From positions 77,717,096 through 77,781,095 of the forward strand of contig NC_080177.1 of assembly GCF_950295315.1 (NCBI RefSeq): 64,000 bases of DNA, in the 5' to 3' direction. Positions 51,602 to 61,619 of the stretch are shown piece by piece. Position 1 is the stretch's first letter. Each line of letters begins with the position of its first letter. The notes beneath the pieces are model-generated. The model had not been told where the DNA came from and did not search any database. It saw only the letters and a program-made list of their open reading frames with translations. The translations under genes were made by a program, and so were the position numbers. This DNA is from Erinaceus europaeus (lineage: Eukaryota > Chordata > Mammalia > Eulipotyphla > Erinaceidae).

Positions 51602-51706
51602 GTAAAGCGACCCCCCCCCCCCCCCGCAGGTGGGAACCGGGACTACTTACATCGGTCCTTGCGCTTTGCTTATGCTTAACTTGTTGTGCAAGTTAACGCC
51701 TGACAC
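51602..51706 (-). mobile_element. SINE family A head fragment with poly-C
   Basis: TAAAGCGACC then a C15 run and GCAGGTGGGAACCGGG; the tail side is absent. Confidence 0.8.
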
Positions 51707-52793
51707 CGTCAAAGAGAATCTTACTGATCAAGCAAAGCTGAGTTTATTAAACTTACCCACACTGAGGGCGAGCACTACTCTGACAGAGTCTTGGCACTTA
51801 GGGGATTTAGAAGGTTTTGAGTACTAGATTCATGTAGTTAAGACAGTTCTTCGAGGAGATGCAGTGGCTGGATTGACAAAATAGATAACATAGTATTCAG
51901 AATTAAGTCATGACAAGAAAAGGTTCTTGAAACAGTGTTTTCCTATCAGGAGAGATCTTTGCCCTGATGCAAACTATTTGCTCAGATGAATTAGTATGCA
52001 AAAAGGTTTATACGTCTTGTGCAGAATTCCTGAAGCACTGGCTCAAGTCTCACTGCTATTCATACCTTCTAGACTTTTCTCTGCCCCTCCCCCCGCGTGC
52101 CACTTCTGCTTTTGTTGAAACTCACCAGTAACTTCCCGACAATTTTAAAAGCCTTCTAGTTCTTCTCTTTCTGCTCTCAGATATGTTTTCTATTCTGCCA
52201 CCATAGTATTTACCTAAATTTTAACTTTGACCTTGTCACTGATGTGTTGAAAAGCTTAGGGTAACTTCTGTTGCCAATAAAATCAGGGTTTTTGTTGCCT
52301 TCTCTAGCTCCATTTCTGTTTCCCTTCATGAATTGCCATCTGTATGTTGATCTCCTGCATCTGTGCTTTTGTTGATGCTGTTGCCTCTGCTTGATAGATT
52401 TTTTCTTTTTATTCTGCACCATGTATGGGTAATGTGATTTTTCTTAAAACCATAACTCAGGTAATGTCTCCTGTAGGAAATGTGTCTTGAACCTAAACTA
52501 TACTTGTAGAATATACTGTGCATAGTGCTATTACTATGTCAACTGTGTTACCACTACAGAAGTTAGCCTCTTATGAAGGGAGAGAGCCACCTCATAAGAC
52601 AAGGTGTCTTGATTTCTGTATCCACAATACATACTTAGTTCTCAGTTTTTAGACCCAAATTGTTTGGGGGGGGTGTTTTTTTAAGGATTAAGAGATAAGA
52701 GGCGACTATTTTAACTTTAAATCAATATATTTGAGACAACATTATTATACCCAAATACAGAAATTTGAATATAATAGCAAGGCTTAAGTGTAG
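51707..52793. other. unrecognised intronic DNA
   Basis: About 1.1 kb without a named repeat. GCTGAGTTTATTAAACTT at 51738-51755 and the block after it have an LTR-like feel, but I see no matching second LTR. Confidence 0.4.
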
Positions 52794-53226
52794 CACTAGG
52801 GATGATAACTCAGTAGCATAGCATAGAACTTACATATATGAGTGGCCGGGCATTGGCACAGCAGGTTAAGCTCACATGGTGCAAAGTGCACAGTCCGGTG
52901 TAAGAATCCCGGTTCGAGCTCCAGCTCCCCACCTACAATGGGGTCGCTTTACTAGCGTTGAAGCAGGTCTGCAGTTGTCTGTTTTCCCCTCCTCTCTCAA
53001 TTTCTCTCTGTCCTATCCAATAATAACAACGATAAACAAGGGCAACAAAAAGGGAAAAAATAGCCTCCAGGAGAAGTGGATTTCTAGTGCAGGCACTGAG
53101 CCCCAGTGATAACCCTGGAGGCAATAAATAAATAAATAACTTACATATATGAAATCCCAGAATTTACCCCTGACCCTGTACCTGCCGGAGCTGAACAGTA
53201 CTCTGGTCTCTCACAAATAATTTTTT
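52794..53226 (+). mobile_element. old B-like SINE split by A-long
   Basis: GGATGATAACTCAGTAGCAT on the left and CCCAGAATTTACCCCTGACC with GGAGCTGAACAGTACTCTGG on the right are two halves of one plus copy. Confidence 0.75.
52842..53137 (+). mobile_element. SINE A-long with 15-bp TSD, nested
   Basis: Plus copy between AACTTACATATATGA repeats (52827-52841 and 53138-53152); cassette arms GCCTCCAGG/CCTGGAGGC are intact. Confidence 0.96.
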
Positions 53227-53324
53227 AAAAGTACCACTGAGTAATCATAATAGTTATGAAGTTCATGTTATTATTTCTCCAAAAGTGATCATCTAAGAAG
53301 TCAGAGTGAGGACTGATACCTTCA

Positions 53325-53454
53325 GTGGGAGACCTTCAGTGGGTGAGAGAAAGCCACTCCCCCTCCAGGGAGTTCCCTCGGCTTGTTGTTAGTTCCATGT
53401 GGTACTGGGGATCAAACCCAGGGCCACACACCTACTGAGCCACGTACCTCCCAG
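53325..53454 (-). mobile_element. old tRNA-like SINE
   Basis: GTACTGGGGATCAAACCCAG and CTACTGAGCCACGTACCTCC give a minus B box and head. Confidence 0.6.
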
Positions 53455-53533
53455 ATTGTTTGGTTATTTAATATCTGTTTCATAGATTCTCTAAATCAAT
53501 TTTGAATTGAGAATTCATCTTTAGAAAACCCAT

Positions 53534-53694
53534 AGGGCCACTGGGCAGTGGCGCACCTGCTCCCTGAGCAAGGACACAGGTTCAAACCCAGGATCCCCAC
53601 CTGCAGGTGGGAACTTCACAAGCAGTGAAGCAGTGCTACAAGTGTCTGTCTCCCCTCAATTTCTCTGCCCTATCAAATTTAAAACATAAAGGAC
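53534..53694 (+). mobile_element. SINE family D, shortened
   Basis: CTGGGCAGTGGCGCACCTGC, GGTTCAAACCCAGG and GAAGCAGTGCTACAAGTGTC. Confidence 0.88.
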
Positions 53695-53839
53695 AGGAAA
53701 GCCCATGCCTTTAGTTTTTGCATCACTATTATGAGGATTTTTTTTTCCCTTTTCAAGATGACTTCTCTGTGTAAAATAACTAGTTAGTAATAATTCTGCT
53801 GGAGTGTTGCACATTCCCTTTCCCCTTTTACCCTTTCCT

Positions 53840-53950
53840 TTTCCAGAGCACAGCTCATCTTTGATTTGTGGTGGTACAAGGGATTGAACCTGGGACTTAG
53901 AGCCTCAGGCATGAAAGTCTTTTCGCATAACCATTATGCTACCTGGCTCC
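53840..53950 (-). mobile_element. SINE family B
   Basis: CCAGAGCACAGCTCATC and GGGATTGAACCTGGGAC with head CATAACCATTATGCTACC. Confidence 0.9.
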
Positions 53951-54480
53951 AAACTTTGATTTTCACATCTTTGATTGGTGTCATGTGGAAGTTAATGCTC
54001 AGTCCTTGCTATTTAACACTTCGAACAGGGACAGTGTTTCCTTTCTATAGTTCTGTCGCATCATTTTTCAAGTGAAGATCTTTCAGGCTAGTTGAGGTGC
54101 TTAAATCCTTCAGGGAGAGAATGAGCAGTTCTGCTTATCAGGAAACTTGAGGATTTGGTTTCAGATTGAGATTTCCTTTGTAAACAAACACTTACTCATT
54201 ATTCACTGACTTAAGTATTCTGCTGTCTCGGGTCTTCTTTCCTCGTAGTGTGATGCCTGCTGCTCCTCAGAAAACATTAAATAAGTGCCTTTTCCAATAA
54301 TAACAAAAGTATAGCTGTAGTTTAGTACTTGTAAATTTACAGTTAATGATAGGATTTGGACCTTTGTCACTGAAAAAGTAGATCCCATTCATTTTGGTAA
54401 CGATTAATGATGTTGAGAGTATATTCTGATGTCATGGTGCTCATAAGAAATACCTTTTTCTTTTTTTTTTTTTTGAATAA
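53951..54480. other. unique intronic DNA
   Basis: Nothing recognised over 530 bp. Confidence 0.55.
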
Positions 54481-54613
54481 TGGGGTAGGGGTAGATAGCC
54501 TAATGGTCATGCAAAGAGACTCATGCCTGAGGCTCCAGAGTTCCCAGGTTCAGTTCCCCACACTACTATATGCCAGAACTGAGCAGTGCTCTGGTAAAAA
54601 TTAAAAAAAAAAA
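54481..54613 (+). mobile_element. SINE family B
   Basis: Plus copy: GTAGATAGCCTAATGGTCAT, CAGGTTCAGTTCCCC, arms CCAGAAC/GCTCTGG and A tail. Confidence 0.93.
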
Positions 54614-54642
54614 GTAATCTTTACAGAACTCTATTTTAATAA

Positions 54643-54931
54643 TAATAATGTTTTTTTAAAAAATATTTATTTATTCCCTTTTGTTGCCCTTGCTGTTTTA
54701 TTGTTGCAGTCATTACTGATGTCGTTGTTGTTGGATAGAACAGAGAGAAATGGAGAGAGGAGGGGAAGACAGAGAGGGGGAGAGAAAGACAGACACCTGC
54801 AGACCTGCTTCACCGCCTGTGAAGCGACTCCCCTGAAGGTGGAGAGCCAGGGGGCTCGAACCGGGGTCCTTACCCAGTCCTTGCGCTTTGCGCCACATGT
54901 GCTTAACCCGCTGCGCTACTGCCCCACTCCC
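54643..54931 (-). mobile_element. SINE family A with 19-bp TSD
   Basis: Full minus copy between perfect CAGAACTCTATTTTAATAA repeats (54624-54642 and 54932-54950). It lies 1.3 kb upstream of the NUMB ATG exon in the opposite orientation to the copy at 57360. Confidence 0.97.
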
Positions 54932-54951
54932 CAGAACTCTATTTTAATAAA

Positions 54952-55093
54952 TGTTTTAATTGTTATTTGTTTATGAGAGAGAGAAGGAAATAGAACTAGA
55001 GCACCACTCTGGCACATGAGATGCTGGTGATCAAAGTCAGGACCTCACTCTTGAGATTCCAGTGATTTAGCCATTATGCCACTGTTCAGTCCA
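54952..55093 (-). mobile_element. SINE family C
   Basis: GAGCACCACTCTGGCACATG, GTGATCAAAGTCAGGACC and CATTATGCCACTGTTC. Confidence 0.85.
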
Positions 55094-55170
55094 CCAGTCT
55101 TAAGTATGTTTAAAAGAAACTGGTGTGTGTGTGTGGGGGTAAGACACCTTATTAAAAAAGATGCATATTC

Positions 55171-55198
55171 TGCTCGCTTTGGCAGCACATATACTAAA
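55171..55198 (+). pseudogene. RNU6: U6 snRNA 5' fragment
   Basis: TGCTCGCTTTGGCAGCACAT followed by ATACTAAA is the first 28 nt or so of U6 snRNA with one change (TTTGG for TTCGG). Nothing after it is U6. It is bracketed by AAAAAGATGCATATTC (55155-55170) and AAAAAGATGAACATAC (55196-55211), an imperfect TSD, or it is the 5' half of a chimera with the SINE that starts right after. Confidence 0.9.
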
Positions 55199-55210
55199 AA
55201 GATGAACATA

Positions 55211-55490
55211 CAAGGCTTGGTGGTGGTGTACCTGGATTTAAGTGCACACATTGCCATGCGTAAGGACTTGGGTCTGTGCCCCTGTTCTCCACCGACAAGG
55301 GCCAAGCTTCATGAGTGCTGCAAGTGTTTCTCCCGTGCTCTCTCTTTCTCTGTGTGTGTCTCCACATCCCTTCTGTAACCTATCAAAGGGGGAAAAACAA
55401 GAAGGAAAAAAATGGCTGCCAAGAGCAATGGCTTCATTATGTAGACACAAACCCCCAGTGATAAACCTGGTGACAATTTAAAAGAAATTT
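55211..55490 (+). mobile_element. D-type SINE with 3' cassette
   Basis: GGCTTGGTGGTGGTGTACCT head, GAGTGCTGCAAGTGTTTCTC, and a cassette with arms GCTGCCAAG and CCTGGTGAC. Confidence 0.85.
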
Positions 55491-55756
55491 TTAAGGTGAA
55501 TATATACCTTGCTTTGCTTAGTGTCTTGTAATAGTATGCCCAAGAAAGTACTCAGATTTCAGTGTTTCAGAATGATTTTTTTTTTCTGATAAATACGAAA
55601 GTTTCCAGAAGTTGTTGGTCTGTTGTTGGGCCTATGTTTTACAAATTTACATTTTCAGGAGTTTGAATATTAGAGATAGCTCAGAAAGGATTATATAATC
55701 ACTGGACAATAATAATTAAAATGTTTGAAAATTCTTAACATCTTTTCTTTCTTTTT

Positions 55757-55825
55757 CTTCCTCTCTCTTTCCTTCCTTCCTTCCTTCCTTCCTTCCTTCC
55801 TTCCTTCCTTCCTTCCTTCCTTCCT
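55757..55825. repeat. (TTCC)n microsatellite
   Basis: About 14 TTCC units at the tail of the next minus SINE. Confidence 0.96.
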
Positions 55826-56005
55826 ATTGCCACTAGGATTGTTATTGGGGCTTGGTGCCAGCACTAGGAAGCCACTGCTCCCAGCAGCCATTTTTCCTGC
55901 TTCACCACATGAAGTGTACCCCTACAGGTGGGTAGTGTGGGCTCGAACCCTGGCCCTTTCACTTGGTTATATGAGTGCTTAACAGTGTGCGCCACCACCA
56001 GGCCC
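55826..56005 (-). mobile_element. SINE with 3' cassette, middle deleted
   Basis: GCCACTAGGATTGTTATTGG cassette; the pyrimidine middle is missing (CAGCCATTTTTCCTGCTTC); head GCGCCACCACCAGGCCCC. Confidence 0.88.
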
Positions 56006-56201
56006 CAGAAAAACATCTCTTCAGATTCTACCAGAGCTTATCATTGTTTTACATAAACCAGTAGTAGTTGTTTCAGAGAGTGAGATGATTTAAGCTTTGT
56101 GTTACTCGGAAGAATTGTACCTATTGCACATATTCCTTTAATTTGGCTCACTTGTCCTTAATTATGATGGTTAACCCAAAGTTTAAATATGTGAGAAGGC
56201 A

Positions 56202-56236
56202 TTAACTACTTCTTTTTTTCTTTTACCCTTCTGCAG
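56202..56236 (+). other. NUMB: 3' splice site of the NUMB ATG exon
   Basis: A branch-point-like TTAAC (56202-56206), a long pyrimidine tract (TTCTTTTTTTCTTTTACCCT) and CTGCAG ending at 56236. This is a strong acceptor. Confidence 0.9.
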
Positions 56237-56251
56237 GTTGTAAAAATTAAA
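56237..56251 (+). other. NUMB: 5' UTR part of the NUMB ATG exon
   Basis: Fifteen bases (GTTGTAAAAATTAAA) lie between the acceptor and the ATG. An A at -3 relative to the ATG (AAAATGA) gives an adequate start context. Confidence 0.85.
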
Positions 56252-56377
56252 ATGAACAAGTTACGACAGAGTTTTAGGAGAAAGAAAGATGTTTATGTTC
56301 CAGAAGCCAGTCGGCCTCACCAGTGGCAGACAGATGAAGATGGGGTTCGTACTGGAAAATGTAGCTTCCCTGTTAAG
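56252..56377 (+). CDS. NUMB: NUMB coding exon with start codon (codons 1-42)
   Basis: Encodes the first 42 residues of Numb, the membrane-associated endocytic adaptor that antagonises Notch and is segregated unequally in dividing progenitors. The product starts [20 protein letters not shown] and ends GKCSFPVK. Residues 1-12 are the basic membrane-binding tail with Ser7, the known aPKC target in the family. From about residue 33 the PTB domain begins. Residues SFRRKKDVY and [10 protein letters not shown] distinguish it from the paralogue NUMBL (SLRRRK, ADEDAVRKGT). The exon ends in phase 0 at AAG followed by GTAAGA, a good donor. No defect is visible. Identification is by recognition of the protein and is very sure. 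Confidence 0.98.
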
Positions 56378-56490
56378 GTAAGAGCTGATGCTCCTCTGTG
56401 TGGAAAATAACCAATAATCTGTAGTATGAGAAATCTTGTTATCTGGAACAGTTCATTGAAAGTGAGCCCTTCAGAGTGGAGTGGAGTGCA

Positions 56491-56529
56491 TGCGCGCGCG
56501 CGCGCGCGCGCACACGCACACGCACACGC

Positions 56530-56561
<32 letters not shown>

Positions 56562-56562
56562 C
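56491..56562. repeat. (GC)n(CACACG)n(CA)n alternating tract
   Basis: GCGCGCGCGCGCGCGCGC, then CACACG units, then CA repeats: about 72 bp of alternating purine-pyrimidine. It is the strongest Z-DNA candidate in the window and sits 113 bp after the exon donor. Confidence 0.96.
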
Positions 56563-57359
56563 AGTGTGCCATGAACTTTCAGAAAGTAACCCTCTTTTTA
56601 TTCTGCCTCACTCGCTGTGTTAAGTATTTTGCATAAAATAAGTAAGAGTCAATATAGTTCAGTGTAATTCTCCTTTTTCATAAGAAATGCATGGTATATG
56701 CTTTAGAGATGAGCACGCACTATGAAAGTTTCTATTTTATGCGAGCAGGACAGCTTACTTAGGGTGTGTGTGTGTGTTTTCTTTCCAAATAGGCTTTTGA
56801 AATCTTTCCTGTCCTCTTCTGATCTTCCTTCCTTCTCAACTCCATCCTACTCCACACTTCACATACAGTGACCCGGAATGGGGTAGGAGAATCAAAACCT
56901 GCAAACTTTTCCTGTAGCCTAGGAATAGCAACATTTCCTCAGTCAGATAAAGCCGGGCTTTATCTGGCCTTGTTACGGAAACTGCTGAATTCTGGACCAG
57001 TGATGAGTTATAGGCAGTTGTAGGGGAGTGGAGAAGGATGGGGGTGGGGAGGCGAAGAGAAGCTCCTTTTCAGGAGCTAATAGGATGTACACGTGGACTT
57101 GCCCCTTGTTTGAAAGTATCATGAGTTGATTTTTGAGATAAATCTTATAGCTGGAAAATCTGTAAATACGGCTTCCTCTAGAATAAGGATTGAGTATATT
57201 TTTGTCAAAGTCATGAATGAGATTGCCTAAGGAAAGTAAGAAGAGAGGAGGGCCAACATAGGACAGGCAGTGAAGTCTCTTCAAAGGAGAATAAGCATGA
57301 ATAAGTAGCCAGAGAGGTGATAGAAAGACAGCCCGGAGGAGGAGGTCTAAAAGCTACTA
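56563..57359. other. unique intronic DNA
   Basis: Short (GT)n at 56765-56778. A G/A-rich stretch GGATGGGGGTGGGGAGGCG at about 57036-57054. No repeat family recognised. Confidence 0.55.
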
Positions 57360-57655
57360 AGAGGGAGTCATGCACAGCAGGTTAAGTGCACGTGGCGCAA
57401 AGCGCAAGGACCGGCCTAAGGATCCCGGTTCGAGCCTCTGGCTCCCCACCTGCAGGGGAGTCGCTTCACAGGCGGTGCAGCAGGTCTGCAGGTGTCTGTC
57501 TGTCTTTCTCTCCCCCTCTCTGTCTTCCCCTCCTCTCTCCATTTTTCTCTGTCCTATCCAGCAACAACGAAATCAATAACAACAACAATAATAACTACAA
57601 CAATAAAACAAGGGCAACAAAAGGGAATAAATAAATAAATATGTTAAAAAATTAA
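57360..57655 (+). mobile_element. SINE family A
   Basis: Plus copy with a shortened A-box region (GAGTCATGCACAGCAGG), B box GGTTCGAGCCTC and a long AATAAATAAATA tail. It lies 1.0 kb after the NUMB ATG exon. Confidence 0.94.
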
Positions 57656-59934
57656 ATTAATTAGGTTCAAAACCTATAAGTTGGTGACCCAGCAGCCGCC
57701 CGCTGCCCTGCCCTGCCCTCAGCAAAGGTGGAAAAGAGGGTACAGACTCTCAATTTGTTTTGTTGCTTACCTGAGATCGGTGAGGTTCTGTTCTGAAGAC
57801 ATTGTCTCAAGGAAATGGGAAGTGAAAGCAGCTGTAGAAGCGAGCGGAGAGACAGTAGAGTTAGTCTTTGAAGCTACTCTAGAGAATAGGAGAGACGCTC
57901 AAATTCAATCAGACAGTAATCGAGTGGAATTTGACTGATTGATATGTTTAAATATACCTGAATCTATTTAAGTATAACAACTTAGTATTAGAATAATTGA
58001 TGAAGTAGGTTTCAAAGCTTGTCTTATAATTCTTGCTGCTAGCACAGCATGATATCATGGAGGAGGCACTTAGATGTTAAAGTCAAATATTACTTTAACC
58101 TAGTTCTCACGTGGGGTCCTGAAAATCTTGCCATAGGCCCTGAAGCCCTTGTTTTCCAGTTATGTAACTGTGTGAGGTCAGATTGTATCCATGTAATTCA
58201 AACCAACATACTGCAACAGATTGAATATTTATGAAAACATCCGCTTTTTACTACTAAGCCAGATAGTTTTGGAAAAGTAATTTATTAAAATGACATGGTT
58301 TATATTAACACGCAATGGGGTTATGGTTTGAACTACATGAATACAATCTGGTAAAGTTAAGAGCTCAGAATACATGAGGGGATGGGTCCCTCAATACCAT
58401 ACTTCCTCCGTAAGAGCCGATGTCTAGGGACTCTTCACCTCTCAGCAGGTTGAAAATGGCAGACTCCTTTGAACATATTTCTTTGTTTCCAATATCTTTT
58501 ATTAATTGGTTGTTTTAGAGACTTTCTAGGATTTAGCTCTGAGTTTTCCCCGAAAATAGTTTATTGGTGATGGGAACTAATAACATAGACATCTAATAGC
58601 TGGCAGATTATCTTTTTTTGGTGATCATTACTAGGATTATTCATCAAAGGTTACAAAATGGTGAGACTACAATTCTGCCCTTTTTTTTTCTTCAGTTATC
58701 AGCTATAATATTTCTATAAAGCAGAGCTCACCATATTTGCTCTTTGGTTAGCAGTGGTATAGTGAATTAGGAACACAGGGTAATTTCATTTATGAGAGAA
58801 ATACTGAACTAAGATGATCTAGGTCCTGCTTCAGCTATATGTAACATTACTTGAATGACTCCTTATTTTCAACCACTTAAAAAACAGCAATAAGTAATAT
58901 GTAAAAGCATTAAACTATAGGCCATTAATTAAATAGAAGAGTAAGGTCATGTGGGATAGGGAAGAAGAGGAGTCAAATTATATCTGAGTTTTATTTCTGG
59001 CTCTTGCTATTCAAGATCTCACCTAAATCATTTAACCTTTTGACAGCTAAGAGTAACATTTGAACTTTGGCTCTTGAGGTTTTTTTAGCTTTTGTGATAA
59101 GACCTAGTTCATATACTTAGGTCTGTGATTTCAGATATAATTACAGTCTAAGTTTATAGTTAAGATAACTTGTGTTAATTTGATTAATCTACTTCTCTTG
59201 AGTTAAAGTGCCCAAACAAGTATCGACGCAGTGTTCTACACACCTGGCATCCTGTATTTGGGAAATGATGCGTGTAACATAGGTTGTGATAACGTGCCTT
59301 AAAGCGGCGTATAAGTTAATGGCTATTATGTCACATTTTTGTTAATTCTGGGAACTGCTGACTTTACAGTCCTTCACATCAGAGCTCTGCATTTCTTCTC
59401 ATGGCTAACATTTCTGAAGGGGATGGGGGAAGTCTGATTTTTTTTTTTCCTTTCTCCCTCTGTCAGGGAGAGTAAAAACGGCTTCATTCATCCGAAAGCG
59501 AAATCCCACACACTAGTTTCTCGCAAGTGCGTTTTTGTGAATAAAAGTCCCTTACTCAGAAGGAGTTTGAAAAAAGACAAAAGAAGTGCCAGTGTCAAAT
59601 ATTTTAGCCATTAAGGCATAAATCAGCTGCAGTTCTTCAGTGAGATAGTGTCTCAGAGAAGAGGCCTCTTGAATAATGTCTGTGTCAGTGGACATGTTTT
59701 CTCAGTCTAGTCAGAAGCAGGCCAGTTTTTATCACATTTCTGGAATAGTGAGTTTGAACAGTACCAGGAATTGTACCAGGAAGAACCACTGTCTCTCCTA
59801 ATATCTGAAAAGAGCATAAAGTGAAGTCTGTGACAGGAACAGAAGATTGTGCCACTAAGTGTCCGTTCATGTGAGATATTGTTCTCTTCTTTGTACTAGC
59901 TATTCCTTTAGCTAGCATAATTCCCTGTATTGAA
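57656..59934. other. 2.3 kb of mostly unique intronic DNA
   Basis: Weak MIR-like phrases near 58970-59045 (TTTCTGGCTCTTGCTATTC, AAATCATTTAACCTTTT). An 85-residue open frame at 57681-57938 has no family I recognise and a GC-rich start (GCAGCCGCCCGCTGCCCTGC). This is the longest repeat-poor stretch in the window, which may reflect intronic regulatory sequence. Confidence 0.5.
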
Positions 59935-60090
59935 CCCCTTCTTCCCTTCCTGCCTTCCTGCCTTTTTTTTCTTCCTTTCTTTCTTTTCTTCCTTCCTTCC
60001 TTTCTTTTCTTTCTTTTTCTTTCTTTCTTTCTTTCTTTCTTTTCTTTTCCTTCCTTCCTCCCTTGCTTCCTTCCTTCCTTTCTCTTTCCC
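59935..60090. repeat. (TTCC)n/(TTTC)n tract
   Basis: About 155 bp of mixed CCTT and CTTT units with few A or G. It gives a false Lys/Arg/Glu reading frame on the minus strand. Confidence 0.95.
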
Positions 60091-60259
60091 ATCCCTTCTG
60101 TTTCTCTAAACTAAAACTATGCCCATATTAAGGTATAGTTTGAATCATGTTACTAGTTTGCAAAAATAAATGAATGAATGAATAAATTAGCTTTTGTTTC
60201 TTTTTCCAGAAAGTAAGACAAAGGAGGGGGAGAGTAACACCACTCACTACACCATTTCT

Positions 60260-61598
60260 TTTTTAATTTCTTTATTGGGGAATTAATGTTTTACATTCAA
60301 CAGTAAATACAATAGTTTGTACATGCATCACATTCCCCAGTTTCCCATATAACAATACAACCCCCACTATGTCATTTATCATCCTTCATGGACCTGTATT
60401 CTCCCCACCCACCCACCCCAGAGTCTTTTACTTTGGTGCGATATGCCAATTCCATTCCGGTTCTACTTGTGTTTTCTTTTCTGATCTTGTTTTTCAACTT
60501 CGGCCTGAGAGTGAGATCATCCCATATTCATCCTTCTGTTTCTGACTTATTTCACTCAACATGATTTTTTCAAGGTCCATCCAAGATCGGCTGAAAACGG
60601 TGAAGTCACCATTTTTTACAGCTGAGTAGTATTCCATTGTGTATATATAACACAACTTGCTCAGCCACTCATCTGTTGTTGGACACCTGGGTTGCTTCCA
60701 GGTTTTGGCTATTACAGATTGTGCTGCTAAGAACATATGTGTACACAGATCTTTTTGGATGGATGTGTTGGGTTCCTTAGGATCTATCCCCAGGAGAGGA
60801 ATTGCAGGGTCATAGGGTAGGTCCATTTCTAGCCTTCTGAGAGTTCTCCAGACTGTACTCCACAGAGGTTGGACCAATTTGCATTTCCCACCAGCAGTGT
60901 AGGAGGGTTCCTTTGACCCCACACCCTCTCCAGCATTTGCTGCTGTTCCCTTTTCTGATGTATGACATTCTCACAGGAGTGAAGTGATATCTCATTGTTG
61001 TCTTGATTTGCATTTCTCTGACAATCAGAGACTTGGAGCATTTTTTCATGTGTTTCTCAGCCTTTTGGATCTCTTCTGTGGTGAATATTCTGTCCAAGTC
61101 CTCCCCCCATTTTTGGATGGGGTTATTTGTTGTCTTGTTGTTGAGTCTGGCAAGCTCTTTATATATGATAGTTATTAAACTCTTGTCTGATGTATGGCAT
61201 GTAAAGATCTTCTCCCATTCTGTGAGGGGTCTCTTGGTGTGGGTAGTGGTTTCTTTTGCTGTGAAGAAGCTTTTTAATTTGATGTAGTCCCATAGGTTTA
61301 AACTTGCCTTAGTTTTCTTTGTAATTGGATTCGTTTCATTGAAGATGTCTTTAAAATGTATGCGGAAAAGAGTTCTGCCAATATTTTCCTCTAAGTATCT
61401 GATAGTTTCTGGTCTAACATCCAAGTCCTTGATCCACTTGGAATTTACTTTTGTATTTGGTGAAATACAGTGGTTCAGTTTCATTCTTCTGCATGTTTCA
61501 ACCCATTGTTTCCAACACCATTTGTTGAAGAGACTCTGCTTTCCCCATGTAATAGTCTGGGCCCCTTTGTCAAAGATTAGATGTCCATAGGTGTGGGG
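60260..61598 (-). mobile_element. L1 LINE, 5'-truncated, 16-bp perfect TSD
   Basis: About 1.34 kb of the 3' end of an L1. On the minus strand the ORF2 protein reads from [19 protein letters not shown] through [50 protein letters not shown], then one frameshift near 60885, [32 protein letters not shown] and DEYGM to a stop near 60494. The 3' UTR and end (AATTTCTTTATTGGGGAATT) follow at 60260-60490. The reverse transcriptase and endonuclease domains are missing. TCACTACACCATTTCT at 60244-60259 and 61599-61614 is identical, so the insertion is young. It cannot move on its own. Confidence 0.97.
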
Positions 61599-61619
61599 TC
61601 ACTACACCATTTCTAAAAT

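Larger units (their letters stand above)
1..56236 (+). other. NUMB: 5' noncoding intron region of NUMB (inferred)
   Basis: This whole stretch lies upstream of the acceptor of the NUMB ATG exon and on the same strand. I see no other intact gene in it, only repeats, processed pseudogenes and unique AT-rich DNA. NUMB in mammals is known for long 5' introns and noncoding first exons, so reading it as 5' intron is an inference from position. The left part could be intergenic if the promoter lies inside the window, but I see no CpG-island promoter. Confidence 0.6.

Noticed and set aside
51707..52140. A possible endogenous retrovirus LTR
   Set aside because: No second LTR, primer binding site or gag/pol/env-like frames were found; left as unrecognised DNA.
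55171..55198. A working U6 snRNA gene
   Set aside because: Only 28 nt are present, and the rest of U6 is missing.
60494..61484. Two overlapping minus-strand frames of 142 and 224 residues
   Set aside because: Both are the C-terminal part of L1 ORF2, split by one frameshift; not a host gene.
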